DNA from: Bacteroidota bacterium | GTDB taxonomy: Bacteria > Bacteroidota > Bacteroidia > Bacteroidales > Bacteroidaceae | Assembly (NCBI GenBank): GCA_023458215.1 | Contig: JAEXAJ010000090.1 | Location: 1-42,320, forward strand | Length of the DNA stretch: 42,320 nucleotides | Direction: 5' to 3' | Part shown: piece by piece, positions 1 to 8,669 of the stretch | Layout of the letters: the number at the start of each line of letters is the position of its first letter | How positions within the stretch are numbered: position 1 is the first letter of the stretch | The notes under the pieces: model-generated | Databases searched by the model: none | What the model was told of the DNA's origin: nothing | The model's input: the letters and a program-made list of their open reading frames with translations, nothing else | Translations under genes and position numbers: made by a program

Positions 1-69
1 GGGAGCCGGTCCGTGGTTAGGACCCTTCTTTACAACACACATGTGTTCCACTTCGTGTGAATAAGTCAT
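1..69 (-). CDS. N-terminus of probable Fe-S cluster assembly scaffold (NifU-like), cut by window edge
   Basis: Only the first 23 codons are in the window, starting at the ATG complementary to 67-69. They read MTYSHEVEHMCVVKKGPNHG and then P-A-P. From memory this matches the start of the NifU-N-like iron-sulfur scaffold that in Bacteroides and Clostridia pairs with a GGGtGRT protein. The catalytic part lies outside the window, so the call rests on the N-terminus alone. A TAnnTTTG-type -7 box at 130-137 on the same strand supports the start and gives a 5' leader of about 55 nt. Confidence 0.55.
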   Translation of the reverse strand, partial: MTYSHEVEHMCVVKKGPNHGPAP

Positions 70-129
70 AATTAGCTCTTTTTTTAAGTGATATAATTAA
101 AAAACGTAGTTTCTCTGTTTAAATCGGTG

Positions 130-137
130 CAAAGTTA
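130..137 (-). promoter_or_regulatory. Bacteroides-type -7 box for the scaffold gene
   Basis: The minus strand reads TAACTTTG, a full match to TAnnTTTG. A GTTG lies 20 nt further upstream (158-161), a weak -33 element. It is correctly placed for the minus-strand gene that starts at 69. Confidence 0.5.
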
Positions 138-156
138 CTCCTTTTCTTCGTTTCTG

Positions 157-236
157 ACAACCGTATGATTTGACTTTTTTATTAAAAATAGGTAATAGGT
201 TGTTCTGTTTCTGTGGAATGTAACGTGGAGATTACA
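157..236. repeat. 80-bp intergenic repeat, copy 1
   Basis: This stretch aligns without gaps to 2951-3030 at 62 of 80 positions. The run from TTTGACTTTT to AGGTAATA (about 30 nt) is identical. It lies between the 3' end of the esterase and the minus-strand promoter of the scaffold gene. No coding potential is shared beyond a chance antisense frame. Function is not known to me. Confidence 0.7.
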
Positions 237-271
237 ATGTGACGCGGCCTGCTTCTTTCGCACGGGAGTTG

Positions 272-2227
272 TTATCTCTGCGTGATTCCTTTCCAGTCGT
301 CGGTGCGGAACGGGGAAGCTGGCAGGTCGGCGCCGTTGTACAGGTTGCAATCCGGATTGTTAGCCCAGCCGTAGCGTACAGCTACAGGAAACGGGACTTC
401 AGGCGATGAAACTACTACTTTTTTATCTCCCACCACTTCGGCTTGTGCCCAATGGAACTTGTGGTCGCGTCCTGCGATGGCGAAACCTTGCAGTGGTTTG
501 CCGTCACCACTCTTCAATCCACCGTCGGTGTGGTCAAAGGAGAGTATTATCTTGTCTCCGTCTACCTGATAGGAACGGTACAAAGGACCTGAGTAACAGA
601 TATTCTCACCATACGTCTTGGCACGGGCAATCAGCGCCAGCCGGTGTCCTACGGCTTGTTTGTCTTTGGGGTGGATGTCGTCGGCGTCGCCCTTGTCTAT
701 AATCACCGCCATGCCTGTATTGGCAAGAGCCAGTGTGCGGGTTTGTGCTTCGCGAAGCTCTGCCCAGTCGGATTCAACAGGTTCGGGAGTCTTTTGCTGA
801 AAATTGGCCAGTTGTACAAAATAGAACGGGAAGTTTTTGTTCCAATCTTTGCGCCAGTTTTCGATAAGTAGCGGAAACAGTTCGCGGTATTGGTAAGCAC
901 GTCCGGCATTGCTCTCGCCTTGATACCAGATGGCGCCTTGAATGCTATAGGGTATCAGTGGATGAATCATTGCATTATATAGCAAGGTCGGGATGTTGGG
1001 GTTATTGGACGCGTCAATCGGCGGAGCACCCACTTCTTCCGCAACCTGATATCTCCAATTGCCTGCGAGGGAGATCGTTTCTCCGTCGGCCGAACGCAGG
1101 TAAAGGTCTCCCGTCATGCCGCAACCTCCGCCGGTATCTGTGATGCGGATAGCTAGTTTCAATTTTCCAGCTTTCACTTGTTGCCCTGGCACGGTGTAGT
1201 TGCGTGGGAGGTTATATCCGTTGGTGCTTCCTATTTCGCTGCCATTCCAAAAAGTTTCGTCCATGTCGTCAATCTTGCCCAGTGATACTTCGACGTCTTT
1301 TCCTGCCCACGAAGCGGGAATCTCTACCTCACGGCGGAGCCAAATGATTCCGTCGAAGCTGGATAATCCTTGATTTTCTACTTCACCGGGGAAACTCAGC
1401 GTTTTCCAATCCGTGTCATTTAATGTTGTTGCAGCACGGGCAGGTTTTCCGGCGCTGTATTCTTTCTCTGCCCGGAGTTTCCAGGCTTCTGCTTTTTTCT
1501 TGTATTCTGCTGCTGCGATGGTGCGGTCGGGCAACGCTTGCACTTCGGCAATGGCTTTCTGGAAGTCGGGCATTTCATTCAGTACCTTTCCGCTGATCCA
1601 TGCTTCGGCGATGGTTCCTCCCCAGGAGGTATGAATAAGGCCTACGGGGACTTGTTGTTGCTCGGCAATCTCGCGGCCAAAGAAGTAGGCGGTGGAGGAG
1701 AAGTCGGCAATCGTGGCGGGTGAACACACTTGCCAGCCATTGCCACGGATGGCGATGTTGCTTTCGGGGTGTGAACTGGTCACATGTTCGGCGTGTAGCA
1801 ATCGGATGTTGGGATGATTGGCATCGGCTATTTCCTGTTGATAATTCATGATTTTTCCCCATCCGTCCAGTGGCATTTCCATGTTGGACTGTCCGGAGCA
1901 TATCCATACTTCGCCAATCATTACATTATTCAGTGTAAGCTTATTGCCGTCGGATAGTGTTAGTTGATAGGGGCCTCCGGCTTTTGGGGTGCCTACGGAT
2001 AGTTTCCATTTTCCTTCGCTGTCAGCTTTGGTTACATACGTCTTCCCATTCCAGGAAGTAGTGACTTTCACGGTTGCGCCGGGTTTGGCTTGTCCCCATA
2101 CCGGTGCGTCGGTTTGTTGTTGCAGTACCATATTGTCCGAGAATATCGGCGGTAACACAATTTTGGCAAACATTGTTCCTGATAGCATTAACAAGGCAGC
2201 CAATAATAAAATTCTTTGTTTTTTCAT
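272..2227 (-). CDS. Secreted sialate O-acetylesterase (SASA family)
   Basis: The 651-residue protein probably removes O-acetyl groups from sialic acids or related glycan sugars in the periplasm or at the surface, exposing host mucin glycans for further breakdown. Residues 1-21 form a signal peptide ending near FA-K. An N-terminal beta-sandwich is followed by the SGNH-type motif GQSNM with nucleophile Ser114. A beta-sandwich insertion occupies roughly residues 265-385. The C-terminal DKGDADDIHPKDK segment carries the catalytic Asp-His pair. Length fits family members of 630-690 residues. The ATG at 2225-2227 starts directly at the signal peptide, and a TATATTTG box lies about 26 nt upstream. 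It stands alone, with no SusC/D or sialidase beside it, so the exact substrate is uncertain. Confidence 0.9.
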   Translation of the reverse strand: MKKQRILLLAALLMLSGTMFAKIVLPPIFSDNMVLQQQTDAPVWGQAKPGATVKVTTSWNGKTYVTKADSEGKWKLSVGTPKAGGPYQLTLSDGNKLTLNNVMIGEVWICSGQSNMEMPLDGWGKIMNYQQEIADANHPNIRLLHAEHVTSSHPESNIAIRGNGWQVCSPATIADFSSTAYFFGREIAEQQQVPVGLIHTSWGGTIAEAWISGKVLNEMPDFQKAIAEVQALPDRTIAAAEYKKKAEAWKLRAEKEYSAGKPARAATTLNDTDWKTLSFPGEVENQGLSSFDGIIWLRREVEIPASWAGKDVEVSLGKIDDMDETFWNGSEIGSTNGYNLPRNYTVPGQQVKAGKLKLAIRITDTGGGCGMTGDLYLRSADGETISLAGNWRYQVAEEVGAPPIDASNNPNIPTLLYNAMIHPLIPYSIQGAIWYQGESNAGRAYQYRELFPLLIENWRKDWNKNFPFYFVQLANFQQKTPEPVESDWAELREAQTRTLALANTGMAVIIDKGDADDIHPKDKQAVGHRLALIARAKTYGENICYSGPLYRSYQVDGDKIILSFDHTDGGLKSGDGKPLQGFAIAGRDHKFHWAQAEVVGDKKVVVSSPEVPFPVAVRYGWANNPDCNLYNGADLPASPFRTDDWKGITQR

Positions 2228-2252
2228 CGTATTTTATAAATTAAACATGTGG

Positions 2253-2260
2253 CAAATATA
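2253..2260 (-). promoter_or_regulatory. -7 box for the esterase
   Basis: The minus strand reads TATATTTG (TAnnTTTG), 26 nt upstream of the ATG. No convincing -33 TTTG is present. Confidence 0.45.
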
Positions 2261-2347
2261 AGAATTTTCATAGAATACTCACCTATATATTAATGCGAAT
2301 CGGTAGTTGTTATGCTTCATTATCGCTCAGAAATAAGGTGATTTGTT

Positions 2348-2405
2348 CGGCACCGAGGAACACATCGGCCGGCACCGAGGAACTCATTGTTCGGCACCGA
2401 GGAAC
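2348..2405. repeat. Three direct repeats of CGGCACCGAGGAAC at 22-bp period
   Basis: Perfect 14-bp copies start at 2348, 2370 and 2392, so the period is exactly 22 bp, with 8-bp spacers that differ. Two of the three are preceded by GTT, so GTTC and GAAC bracket the unit. No inverted copy was found nearby. It lies in the gene-free 2228-3084 interval. Confidence 0.9.
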
Positions 2406-2424
2406 ATATCGAGCGACATAGGGC

Positions 2425-2486
2425 AGGAGTATAGTGATTTGATTTAATTCAAATCGCGAAAGAAATGAATGAAATAGCATACTCCT
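2425..2486. other. Nested inverted repeat (possible structured RNA or operator)
   Basis: AGGAGTAT (2425-2432) pairs with ATACTCCT (2479-2486). Inside it GATTTGA (2436-2442) pairs with TCAAATC (2449-2455). No T-tract follows, so it is not a typical terminator. Whether it is transcribed is unknown. Confidence 0.35.
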
Positions 2487-2560
2487 CAATTGTTTTAATT
2501 TATTATCAAGCAAGCGGATGTTTATAACTATTTGATAATGAGTATATAGCACAAGACCCA

Positions 2561-2626
2561 TCTCAGTCGTATACTCAGGCTATCTAAGTCGTATACAGAG
2601 ATACCCTAAGTATACGACTGAGGTAC
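2561..2626. repeat. Three 22-bp units containing AGTCGTATAC, the last inverted
   Basis: Units start at about 2561, 2583 and 2605. AGTCGTATAC occurs at 2565-2574 and 2587-2596, exactly 22 bp apart. Its inverse GTATACGACT is at 2610-2619 inside the third unit. The unit borders (TCT, TCT, CCT) also repeat. It shares its period with the CGGCACC array 160 bp to the left but not its sequence. Confidence 0.75.
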
Positions 2627-2742
2627 CCTAACGTTACAACTTAATATTGAAAAACCAACATACGTAAATAATATTCATTTAGAGCGCATTCGTTTAACAG
2701 GAAGCATAAGTTGATTTTGCAAAAGAAATGAAGCAAATGGGG

Positions 2743-2848
2743 ATGGCACGCAGATGACACAGATTTAGCAGATGACCACAGATTTTTTCTTTTTCAGCAA
2801 TCCAACAGCGCAGCTAAATTCTCTGATCTGTGGTCATCTGCGTGCCAT
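2743..2848. repeat. Palindromic element I (GCAGATGAC arms)
   Basis: The outer arm ATGGCACGCAGATGAC (2743-2758) is perfectly complementary to 2833-2848. The left arm has a partial tandem duplication of a CAGATGAC word. The interior contains AACAGCGCAGCTAAATT (2804-2820), the core seen in elements D, E, F and G. It fills the interval upstream of the DMP19-like gene. No ORF or terminator T-tract is attached. Confidence 0.8.
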
Positions 2849-2950
2849 TGTATACAATAAGTATTTAGCTCAAAACCGCTCAGTAATAAACTATTCACCT
2901 ACTTATTCGCCTTATTACTTAATGTGTATAATCGGTTGTGATGAATTTAT

Positions 2951-3030
2951 ACAACCGTGTATTTTGACTTTTTTATTAAAAATAGGTAATAAGCAGTTGA
3001 ATTTTTACAGAATATAAAGTGACGTTTACA
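2951..3030. repeat. 80-bp intergenic repeat, copy 2
   Basis: This is a gapless partner of 157-236 in the same orientation. Its right edge lies 20 nt before the -7 box of the DMP19-like gene. Copy 1 likewise abuts a promoter, but one that points the other way. Confidence 0.7.
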
Positions 3031-3050
3031 GTTATGTGGAATCAAAGATA

Positions 3051-3058
3051 TAACTTTG
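3051..3058 (+). promoter_or_regulatory. -7 box for the DMP19-like gene
   Basis: TAACTTTG is a full TAnnTTTG match, 26 nt upstream of the ATG at 3085. The -33 element is poor (TTTA at 3025-3028). Confidence 0.55.
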
Positions 3059-3084
3059 TGGCATAATTTAATAAACTCAAAGTT

Positions 3085-3582
3085 ATGATAGAATTGACGG
3101 ATGCAGCTTTGCGTCAAGCCGCAAGCGAAGGAATGGATGCTTTTATTAAAGTTTTTACAGATAAGTACAAGGAAACAATAGGTGGTGAACTGACTGCCGA
3201 AACAATGCCTCTGCTTACGGGAGAGCAGCATTCGCTGTTGGCATACCAGATATTCCGTGACGAGATTATGGAAGGAGGTTTTTGTCAATTGATACAAAAT
3301 GGTTATGGCGGCTACATTTTTGCTAATCCGTTTGCCAAAGTAATGCGTTTGTGGGGGGCGGGTGATCTGAGTAAATTGGTCTATGCCGCAAAGAAGATGT
3401 ATGATGAGCATCGCGAAGATTTGGAACGTGAACGTTCGGATGACGAGTTTATGGCAATGTACGAGCAATACGAGGCTTTCGATGAGTTGGAGGAAGAGTT
3501 TCTTGAAAAAGAAGAAGAATTTACAGCTTTGGTTGCCGGATATGTGGATGAGCATCTGGAACTGTTTGCAAAGATCGTTTAA
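3085..3582 (+). CDS. DMP19/DUF4375-family protein
   Basis: The 165-residue protein is cytoplasmic and acidic, with no signal peptide. It matches the DMP19-like (DUF4375) fold by the central segment EIMEGGFCQLIQNGYGGYIF (about residues 56-75), followed by a Glu-rich helical C-terminus. In Neisseria, DMP19 is a DNA-mimic protein that binds a repressor, but most family members have no assigned role and the DNA-mimic role should not be assumed here. The ATG at 3085 fits the promoter box at 3051. It stands alone on its transcript as far as can be seen, 266 nt ahead of the next start. Confidence 0.75.
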   Translation: MIELTDAALRQAASEGMDAFIKVFTDKYKETIGGELTAETMPLLTGEQHSLLAYQIFRDEIMEGGFCQLIQNGYGGYIFANPFAKVMRLWGAGDLSKLVYAAKKMYDEHREDLERERSDDEFMAMYEQYEAFDELEEEFLEKEEEFTALVAGYVDEHLELFAKIV

Positions 3583-3816
3583 CAAAATCGGATAAATAGG
3601 ACAAAACGAATTAAGGATTTGGTAGGAATAGAGATTGCAGGTAAACGGAAAGGCACTTATTCTAAATGTAAAAACTCTATCAATAATACTATAACGATAG
3701 AAAATGAATAAATGTTAAATATGTATTGCGGTTTGCAGTATTTCGATTATTCCTTCATTTAATCTTAAAAACAATGAAAAAACGAAGCGGGTACTCTATT
3801 ACTCAATTCTTTTATC

Positions 3817-3824
3817 TAAATTTG
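3817..3824 (+). promoter_or_regulatory. -7 box for the NigD-like lipoprotein gene
   Basis: TAAATTTG is a full TAnnTTTG match ending 24 nt before the ATG at 3849. It lies inside the longer open frame that begins at 3726, so it argues for the later start. Confidence 0.55.
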
Positions 3825-3848
3825 CAAACTCTAATATTTATAAGAAAA

Positions 3849-4670
3849 ATGAAACAATTGAAATTCTTAATGATTGCTGTTACCTTGTTGATGGGTATTT
3901 CTTTAACTTCATGTCTGAACTCTGATAGTGATCCATATAAATATGGTGGGGGAATGGCGAAAGTTGTTGCTAACTATGGACCTGTATACTTTGTATCTGG
4001 TGACATAACAATAACTCCTACGGCAGCTTCTGTATCTTCTTTGCTTACACAAGGTATTGATGTTTCTAAGATGAGTGGCCATGTGGTTTATATCTCTTAT
4101 CGTTGGGATCCTGCTGTTACAGTGCCAAATGAAGATCCTAAAAATATTAAAAATGTAGACTTAATGACAGCTATAGACCTTAACAACACGACTGAAGTTG
4201 TAAATGAAAAGGGAGCTACGAATGATTCTATAAACAATGCAGCAATTATATCATTAGGCATTTCTCAAAATAGTGAGGTAAAGCCATCTTTCTTTGATAA
4301 AACAACATTATTGCTTCCTGTTAATTATTTCATGTATGGTAAACTTCATTATCTTACATTGAAATATTATCCAAAAGAACAAGCGGAGGGCGATAAGACC
4401 TTGAAACTTTATTTACATCATAATGCAGGTAAAGATGAAACAACAAATACGACATCTTATAATTACGCAGAACAAGGTTATCTTGGATTCTTCCAAAAGA
4501 CATATAATCTGAGTAATATTTTTAGAGCTTATAGGACTGCTACTCATACTAGTGAAGATCCTACAACTGTTGAGATTATAACTAAAGAAAATACGTATAC
4601 TTATAAGTTGGATGATACGCAAACTAAGGAAAATAAGTATACTGTTACTTATAAAGAAACTGAAAAATAA
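3849..4670 (+). CDS. NigD-like lipoprotein
   Basis: Starting at 3849 the protein has 273 residues and begins MKQLKFLMIAVTLLMG followed by the lipobox SLTSC, so it is exported and lipidated at about Cys19. The layout (lipobox, Asp-rich linker, N-terminal small beta domain, C-terminal beta domain) matches the NigD-like family named after a bacteriocin-associated gene of Prevotella. Biochemical function is unknown. The frame is open back to 3726, but those 41 codons would bury the signal peptide and span the promoter box, so I reject that start. It ends 3 nt before the Yip1 gene, suggesting an operon. Confidence 0.8.
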   Translation: MKQLKFLMIAVTLLMGISLTSCLNSDSDPYKYGGGMAKVVANYGPVYFVSGDITITPTAASVSSLLTQGIDVSKMSGHVVYISYRWDPAVTVPNEDPKNIKNVDLMTAIDLNNTTEVVNEKGATNDSINNAAIISLGISQNSEVKPSFFDKTTLLLPVNYFMYGKLHYLTLKYYPKEQAEGDKTLKLYLHHNAGKDETTNTTSYNYAEQGYLGFFQKTYNLSNIFRAYRTATHTSEDPTTVEIITKENTYTYKLDDTQTKENKYTVTYKETEK

Positions 4671-4673
4671 ATT

Positions 4674-5249
4674 TTGAACTACAAAGATTTATTTCAAATA
4701 GCAATACAACTGATTTCCTCTCCGGCTCGTGCCTGGGAGGAAATTCGTTTGGAAGAGGATAGGCGAAAGGTGTTTACAGCTTTTGTTTATCCTATGATTG
4801 GTTTATGTGGGTTGTCCGTCTTCATCGGTTCATTGATAACCATGGGGTGGGGTGGTCCGCAAAGTTTTCAATATGCCATGACACAATGTTGTGCGGTGGC
4901 TGTATCTTTATTCGGAGGATACTTTTTAGCAGCTTATCTTATCAATGAACTGCGTGTGCGTATGTTGAAGATGAACAGCGATGTACCATTGGCACAGCAG
5001 TTTGCCGGGTATGCGTTGGTAGTACTTTTTTTGCTTAAAATTATTATCGGTATTTTGCCCGATATCAAAATTATAGCTTTGCTGCTGCAATTTTATATTG
5101 TATATGTAGTGTGGGAGGGAAGTGCGAAAGTAATGCAAGTGGTAGAAAAGGATCGCTTACGATTCACCATTTTCTCTTCTATATTGTTAATAGCTTGTCC
5201 GGCAGTTATTGAATGGATTTTTAACAAGCTGACGGTGGTGCTAAACTGA
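4674..5249 (+). CDS. Yip1-family integral membrane protein
   Basis: The 191-residue protein has about four to five hydrophobic segments and begins [20 protein letters not shown], typical of bacterial Yip1/DUF1282 proteins. Its role is unknown. The start appears to be TTG at 4674. The first in-frame ATG (codon 42) would delete the conserved N-terminus and clip the first membrane helix. The gene is sandwiched 3 nt after the NigD-like gene and 7 nt before smpB, so translation may be coupled. Confidence 0.75.
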   Translation: MNYKDLFQIAIQLISSPARAWEEIRLEEDRRKVFTAFVYPMIGLCGLSVFIGSLITMGWGGPQSFQYAMTQCCAVAVSLFGGYFLAAYLINELRVRMLKMNSDVPLAQQFAGYALVVLFLLKIIIGILPDIKIIALLLQFYIVYVVWEGSAKVMQVVEKDRLRFTIFSSILLIACPAVIEWIFNKLTVVLN

Positions 5250-5256
5250 TTATATT

Positions 5257-5709
5257 ATGAAACAGGCTCCTGTAAATATAAAAAATAAGCGTGCTACGTT
5301 CGATTATGAACTGATAGATACCTATACAGCCGGTATTGTACTCACAGGTACGGAAATTAAATCCATCCGCTTGGGAAAGGCTAGTTTGGTCGATACGTTT
5401 TGTTACTTTGCCAACGGTGAATTGTGGGTGAAGAATATGCATATTGCCGAGTACTTCTATGGTTCGTACAATAATCATTCGGCGCGGAGGGAGCGAAAAC
5501 TTCTCTTAACTAAAAAAGAATTGAATAACTTGGTAAAAGACTCGAAGAATCCGGGCTTTACCATGGTTCCTGTGCGCTTGTTTATCAATGAGAAAGGGCT
5601 GGCTAAGGTAGTAATAGCTTTGGCTAAAGGTAAAAAAGAATACGACAAACGTCAATCCCTGAGAGAAAAAGATGACAAACGCGATATGGCGCGGATGTTT
5701 AAAAAATAG
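5257..5709 (+). CDS. smpB: SsrA-binding protein SmpB
   Basis: The 150-residue protein binds tmRNA and delivers it to stalled ribosomes for trans-translation. It shows the SmpB core [26 protein letters not shown] and [10 protein letters not shown], and the basic C-terminal tail [18 protein letters not shown] that enters the decoding centre. Length is normal for the family. The start at 5257 lies 7 nt after the Yip1 stop. Its TAG stop is also the first triplet of the left arm of palindromic element A. Confidence 0.97.
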   Translation: MKQAPVNIKNKRATFDYELIDTYTAGIVLTGTEIKSIRLGKASLVDTFCYFANGELWVKNMHIAEYFYGSYNNHSARRERKLLLTKKELNNLVKDSKNPGFTMVPVRLFINEKGLAKVVIALAKGKKEYDKRQSLREKDDKRDMARMFKK

Positions 5710-5802
5710 TGATTAGTGATTTGTTGGTGTTGCCATGCGGAATCATAGCGCACTAATCATAATACTAATCACTAATCACTGATTACTAATCACTAATCAC
5801 TA
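5707..5802. repeat. Palindromic element A (AATCACT arms)
   Basis: TAGTGATTAGTGATT (5707-5721) is perfectly complementary to 5788-5802. The right side carries further copies of the AATCACT word. The interior includes TGTTGGTGTTGCCATGCGG and ATAGCGCAC, almost the same as in element F. The left arm supplies the smpB stop codon, and the right arm ends 2 nt before the metH ATG. Confidence 0.85.
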
Positions 5803-5804
5803 AA

Positions 5805-8570
5805 ATGAATATGCTTGGCAGCTTGGTGCGGGAGCGCATCCTTATCTTAGATGGTGCTATGGGCACTATGATACAGCAATATAATTTGACGGAAGAAGAC
5901 TTCCGGAGTGAACGTTTTGCGCATATCCCGGGGCAATTGAAGGGAAACAATGATTTGCTCTGTTTGACTCGTCCTGATGTTATTCAAGATATACATCGTA
6001 AATACTTAGTGGCGGGTGCGGATATTATTGAAACCAATACATTTAGCTCTACCCGTGTCAGTATGGCAGATTATCATGTACAGGATTATGTGCGGGAGAT
6101 GAATCTCGCTGCTGTGAAGCTGGCTCGTGAAGTAGCGGATGAATTTACCGCCCTGACTCCTGAAAAACCTCGATTTGTTGCCGGTTCGGTAGGTCCTACG
6201 AATAAAACTTGCTCTATGAGTCCCGATGTGAACAATCCGGCTTTTCGTGCTTTGTCATACGATGAACTGGCCGCTGCATATCGCGAACAGATGGAAGCTT
6301 TGCTGGAAGGTGGGGTAGACGCATTGTTGATAGAAACTATTTTTGATACCCTGAATGCTAAGGCTGCTATTTTTGCTGCGGAACAAGCGATGGAAACTAC
6401 CGGTATCCGTGTTCCCCTGATGCTTTCTGTTACCGTATCTGATACTGGTGGACGTACACTTTCCGGACAAACTTTAGAGGCTTTTCTGGCATCTGTGCAA
6501 CATGCCGATATTTTTTCTGTAGGGTTGAACTGTTCGTTTGGTGCCCGCCAACTGAAACCTTTTCTCGAACAACTGGCTAACCGTGCACCTTACTATATAA
6601 GTGCTTATCCCAATGCCGGGTTGCCTAACAGTTTGGGTAAATACGACCAGACTCCTGTCGACATGGCGCATGAGATTAAAGAATATATCCATGAAGGTTT
6701 AGTGAATATTATCGGTGGTTGTTGCGGAACGACTGATGCATATATTGCCGAATATTCAGCTTTAATAGCCGACGCTACTCCACATCAACCGGTACGGAAA
6801 CCCGATAGTCTTTGGCTTTCAGGTCTTGAGTTACTGGAGGTGAAGCCTGAAAATAATTTTGTGAATGTAGGTGAGCGCTGTAACGTTGCCGGCTCTCGTA
6901 AATTTCTTCGCCTGGTTAATGAGAAAAAGTATGATGAAGCTCTCAGCATTGCCCGCCAGCAGGTGGAAGACGGTGCACAGGTGATCGATATCAACATGGA
7001 CGATGGCCTGCTGGATGCAGAAGTTGAGATGACAACTTTCCTGAATCTTGTAGCTTCTGAGCCCGAAATAGCCAGGGTACCGGTCATGATCGACTCTTCC
7101 AAATGGGAAGTTATTGTTGCCGGGCTGAAATGCTTACAAGGCAAATCTATAGTCAACTCTATTTCCCTGAAAGAAGGAGAGACTAAATTCTTGGAACATG
7201 CCCGTATCATTAAGCAATATGGTGCTGCTGCCGTAGTAATGGCTTTTGATGAGAAAGGTCAGGCAGATACTTGTGAACGTAAGATTGAAGTTTGCGAACG
7301 AGCTTATCGTTTGTTGGTAGATAAGGTGGGTTTCAATCCTCATGATATTATTTTCGACCCGAATGTACTTGCTGTAGCTACCGGTATGGAGGAGCATAAC
7401 AACTATGCGGTCGATTTTATACAAGCTACCGGATGGATCAGGAAAAATCTATTTGGTGCCCATGTCAGTGGTGGAGTTAGCAACCTTTCATTCTCTTTCC
7501 GTGGCAATAACTACATTCGTGAGGCGATGCACGCGGTATTCCTTTATTACGCTATCCGTGAGGGTATGGATATGGGAATTGTAAATCCGGCAACCTCTGT
7601 ACTCTATACAGATATTCCTTCTGATATATTAGAACGCATTGAAGATGTGGTTTTAAACCGCCGTCCGGATGCTGCCGAACGATTGATTGAAACAGCCGAA
7701 CGCCTCAAAGCAGAGGCGGATGCAGCTAAATCATCCGGTGCGGGCGGTACTTCGACCTCACATTCACAACTATCATGGCGGGAAAATGCGACCATAGAGG
7801 AACGATTGAAATATGCGCTGACCAAGGGTATCGGTGATTATCTGGAAGAAGACCTTGCGGAAGCACTTCAACAATATCCTAAGGCAGTTGATATTATCGA
7901 AGGCCCCTTAATGGCAGGTATGAACCATGTAGGCGATTTGTTTGGTGCCGGAAAGATGTTCCTTCCGCAGGTAGTAAAAACAGCCCGTACAATGAAGAAA
8001 GCCGTTGCTATACTTCAACCCGTTATTGAATCGGAAAAGCAAGAAGGAACTACTTCTGCCGGAAAAGTATTGGTTGCAACCGTAAAAGGGGATGTTCATG
8101 ATATAGGCAAGAATATTGTTTCCGTTGTGATGGCATGTAACGGCTACGAAATTATAGACCTTGGAGTGATGGTGTCTGCCGAAACCATTATTCAGCGTGC
8201 TATTGAGGAAAAAGTCGATATGATAGGACTAAGCGGTTTGATAACTCCTTCTTTAGACGAAATGGTACATGTGGCACTCGAACTTGAAAAATCGGGTTTA
8301 GATATTCCTTTATTGATAGGTGGAGCCACCACTTCGCAACTTCACACTGCCTTGAAGATTGCTCCCGTTTATCATGCCCCTGTTATCCACTTGAAAGATG
8401 CTTCACAAAACGCAGCTGTAGCCGCCAAACTGATGAATCCCAAAGCTAAGGAAGAATTAAAAGCGGAATTGGATGAAACTTATCAGCAACTGCGTGATAA
8501 GAATAAAGACAGACAAGTGAAGACTGTTTCTTTGGAGGAGGCACAGCAGAATAAATTAAACCTGTTCTAG
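5805..8570 (+). CDS. metH: Cobalamin-dependent methionine synthase, without reactivation domain
   Basis: The enzyme transfers a methyl group from 5-methyltetrahydrofolate to homocysteine through methylcobalamin. Residues 1-325 are the homocysteine domain with zinc ligands in GLNCSFG and GGCCGTT (Cys306 and Cys307). Residues about 340-610 are the pterin-binding domain. Residues about 650-895 are the four-helix cap and B12 domain, with DVHDIGKN and axial His765. At 921 residues it stops after the B12 domain, whereas the E. coli enzyme (about 1227) has a C-terminal AdoMet-dependent reactivation domain. I believe Bacteroides often carries that part as a separate protein; none is in this window. 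No cobalamin riboswitch was recognised upstream. Stop is TAG, shared with element B. Confidence 0.96.
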   Translation: MNMLGSLVRERILILDGAMGTMIQQYNLTEEDFRSERFAHIPGQLKGNNDLLCLTRPDVIQDIHRKYLVAGADIIETNTFSSTRVSMADYHVQDYVREMNLAAVKLAREVADEFTALTPEKPRFVAGSVGPTNKTCSMSPDVNNPAFRALSYDELAAAYREQMEALLEGGVDALLIETIFDTLNAKAAIFAAEQAMETTGIRVPLMLSVTVSDTGGRTLSGQTLEAFLASVQHADIFSVGLNCSFGARQLKPFLEQLANRAPYYISAYPNAGLPNSLGKYDQTPVDMAHEIKEYIHEGLVNIIGGCCGTTDAYIAEYSALIADATPHQPVRKPDSLWLSGLELLEVKPENNFVNVGERCNVAGSRKFLRLVNEKKYDEALSIARQQVEDGAQVIDINMDDGLLDAEVEMTTFLNLVASEPEIARVPVMIDSSKWEVIVAGLKCLQGKSIVNSISLKEGETKFLEHARIIKQYGAAAVVMAFDEKGQADTCERKIEVCERAYRLLVDKVGFNPHDIIFDPNVLAVATGMEEHNNYAVDFIQATGWIRKNLFGAHVSGGVSNLSFSFRGNNYIREAMHAVFLYYAIREGMDMGIVNPATSVLYTDIPSDILERIEDVVLNRRPDAAERLIETAERLKAEADAAKSSGAGGTSTSHSQLSWRENATIEERLKYALTKGIGDYLEEDLAEALQQYPKAVDIIEGPLMAGMNHVGDLFGAGKMFLPQVVKTARTMKKAVAILQPVIESEKQEGTTSAGKVLVATVKGDVHDIGKNIVSVVMACNGYEIIDLGVMVSAETIIQRAIEEKVDMIGLSGLITPSLDEMVHVALELEKSGLDIPLLIGGATTSQLHTALKIAPVYHAPVIHLKDASQNAAVAAKLMNPKAKEELKAELDETYQQLRDKNKDRQVKTVSLEEAQQNKLNLF

Positions 8571-8669
8571 TTATGAGTTATTAGTTATAAGTTATTTGTT
8601 TATGCCTTTTGTATATAATAGCACAGCCCTAATATAAACAAATAACTTATAACTAATAACTCATAACTA
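8568..8669. repeat. Palindromic element B: perfect 36-bp inverted repeat between two convergent stops
   Basis: The arms 8568-8603 and 8634-8669 are perfectly complementary over 36 bp, built of AGTTAT-type heptamers, with a 30-nt spacer that contains ATAGCACAGCC. The outermost TAG of the left arm is the metH stop codon. On the other strand the outermost TAG of the right arm is the stop of the transglycosylase gene. In RNA it would form a very long hairpin from either direction and could terminate or stabilise both convergent transcripts. Confidence 0.95.

Noticed and set aside
2310..2561. Open frame of 83 codons on the minus strand in the gene-free region
   Set aside because: It is made largely of the CGGCACC repeat and structured sequence, has no ribosome-binding context and no recognisable domain.
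2348..2626. CRISPR array
   Set aside because: Repeats are only 10-14 bp with 8-12 bp spacers, the two words are unrelated, and there are no cas genes.
2947..3585. 212-codon antisense frame over the DMP19-like gene
   Set aside because: It mirrors a gene with good family match and codon pattern; the antisense product is Cys/His/Phe-rich low-quality sequence.
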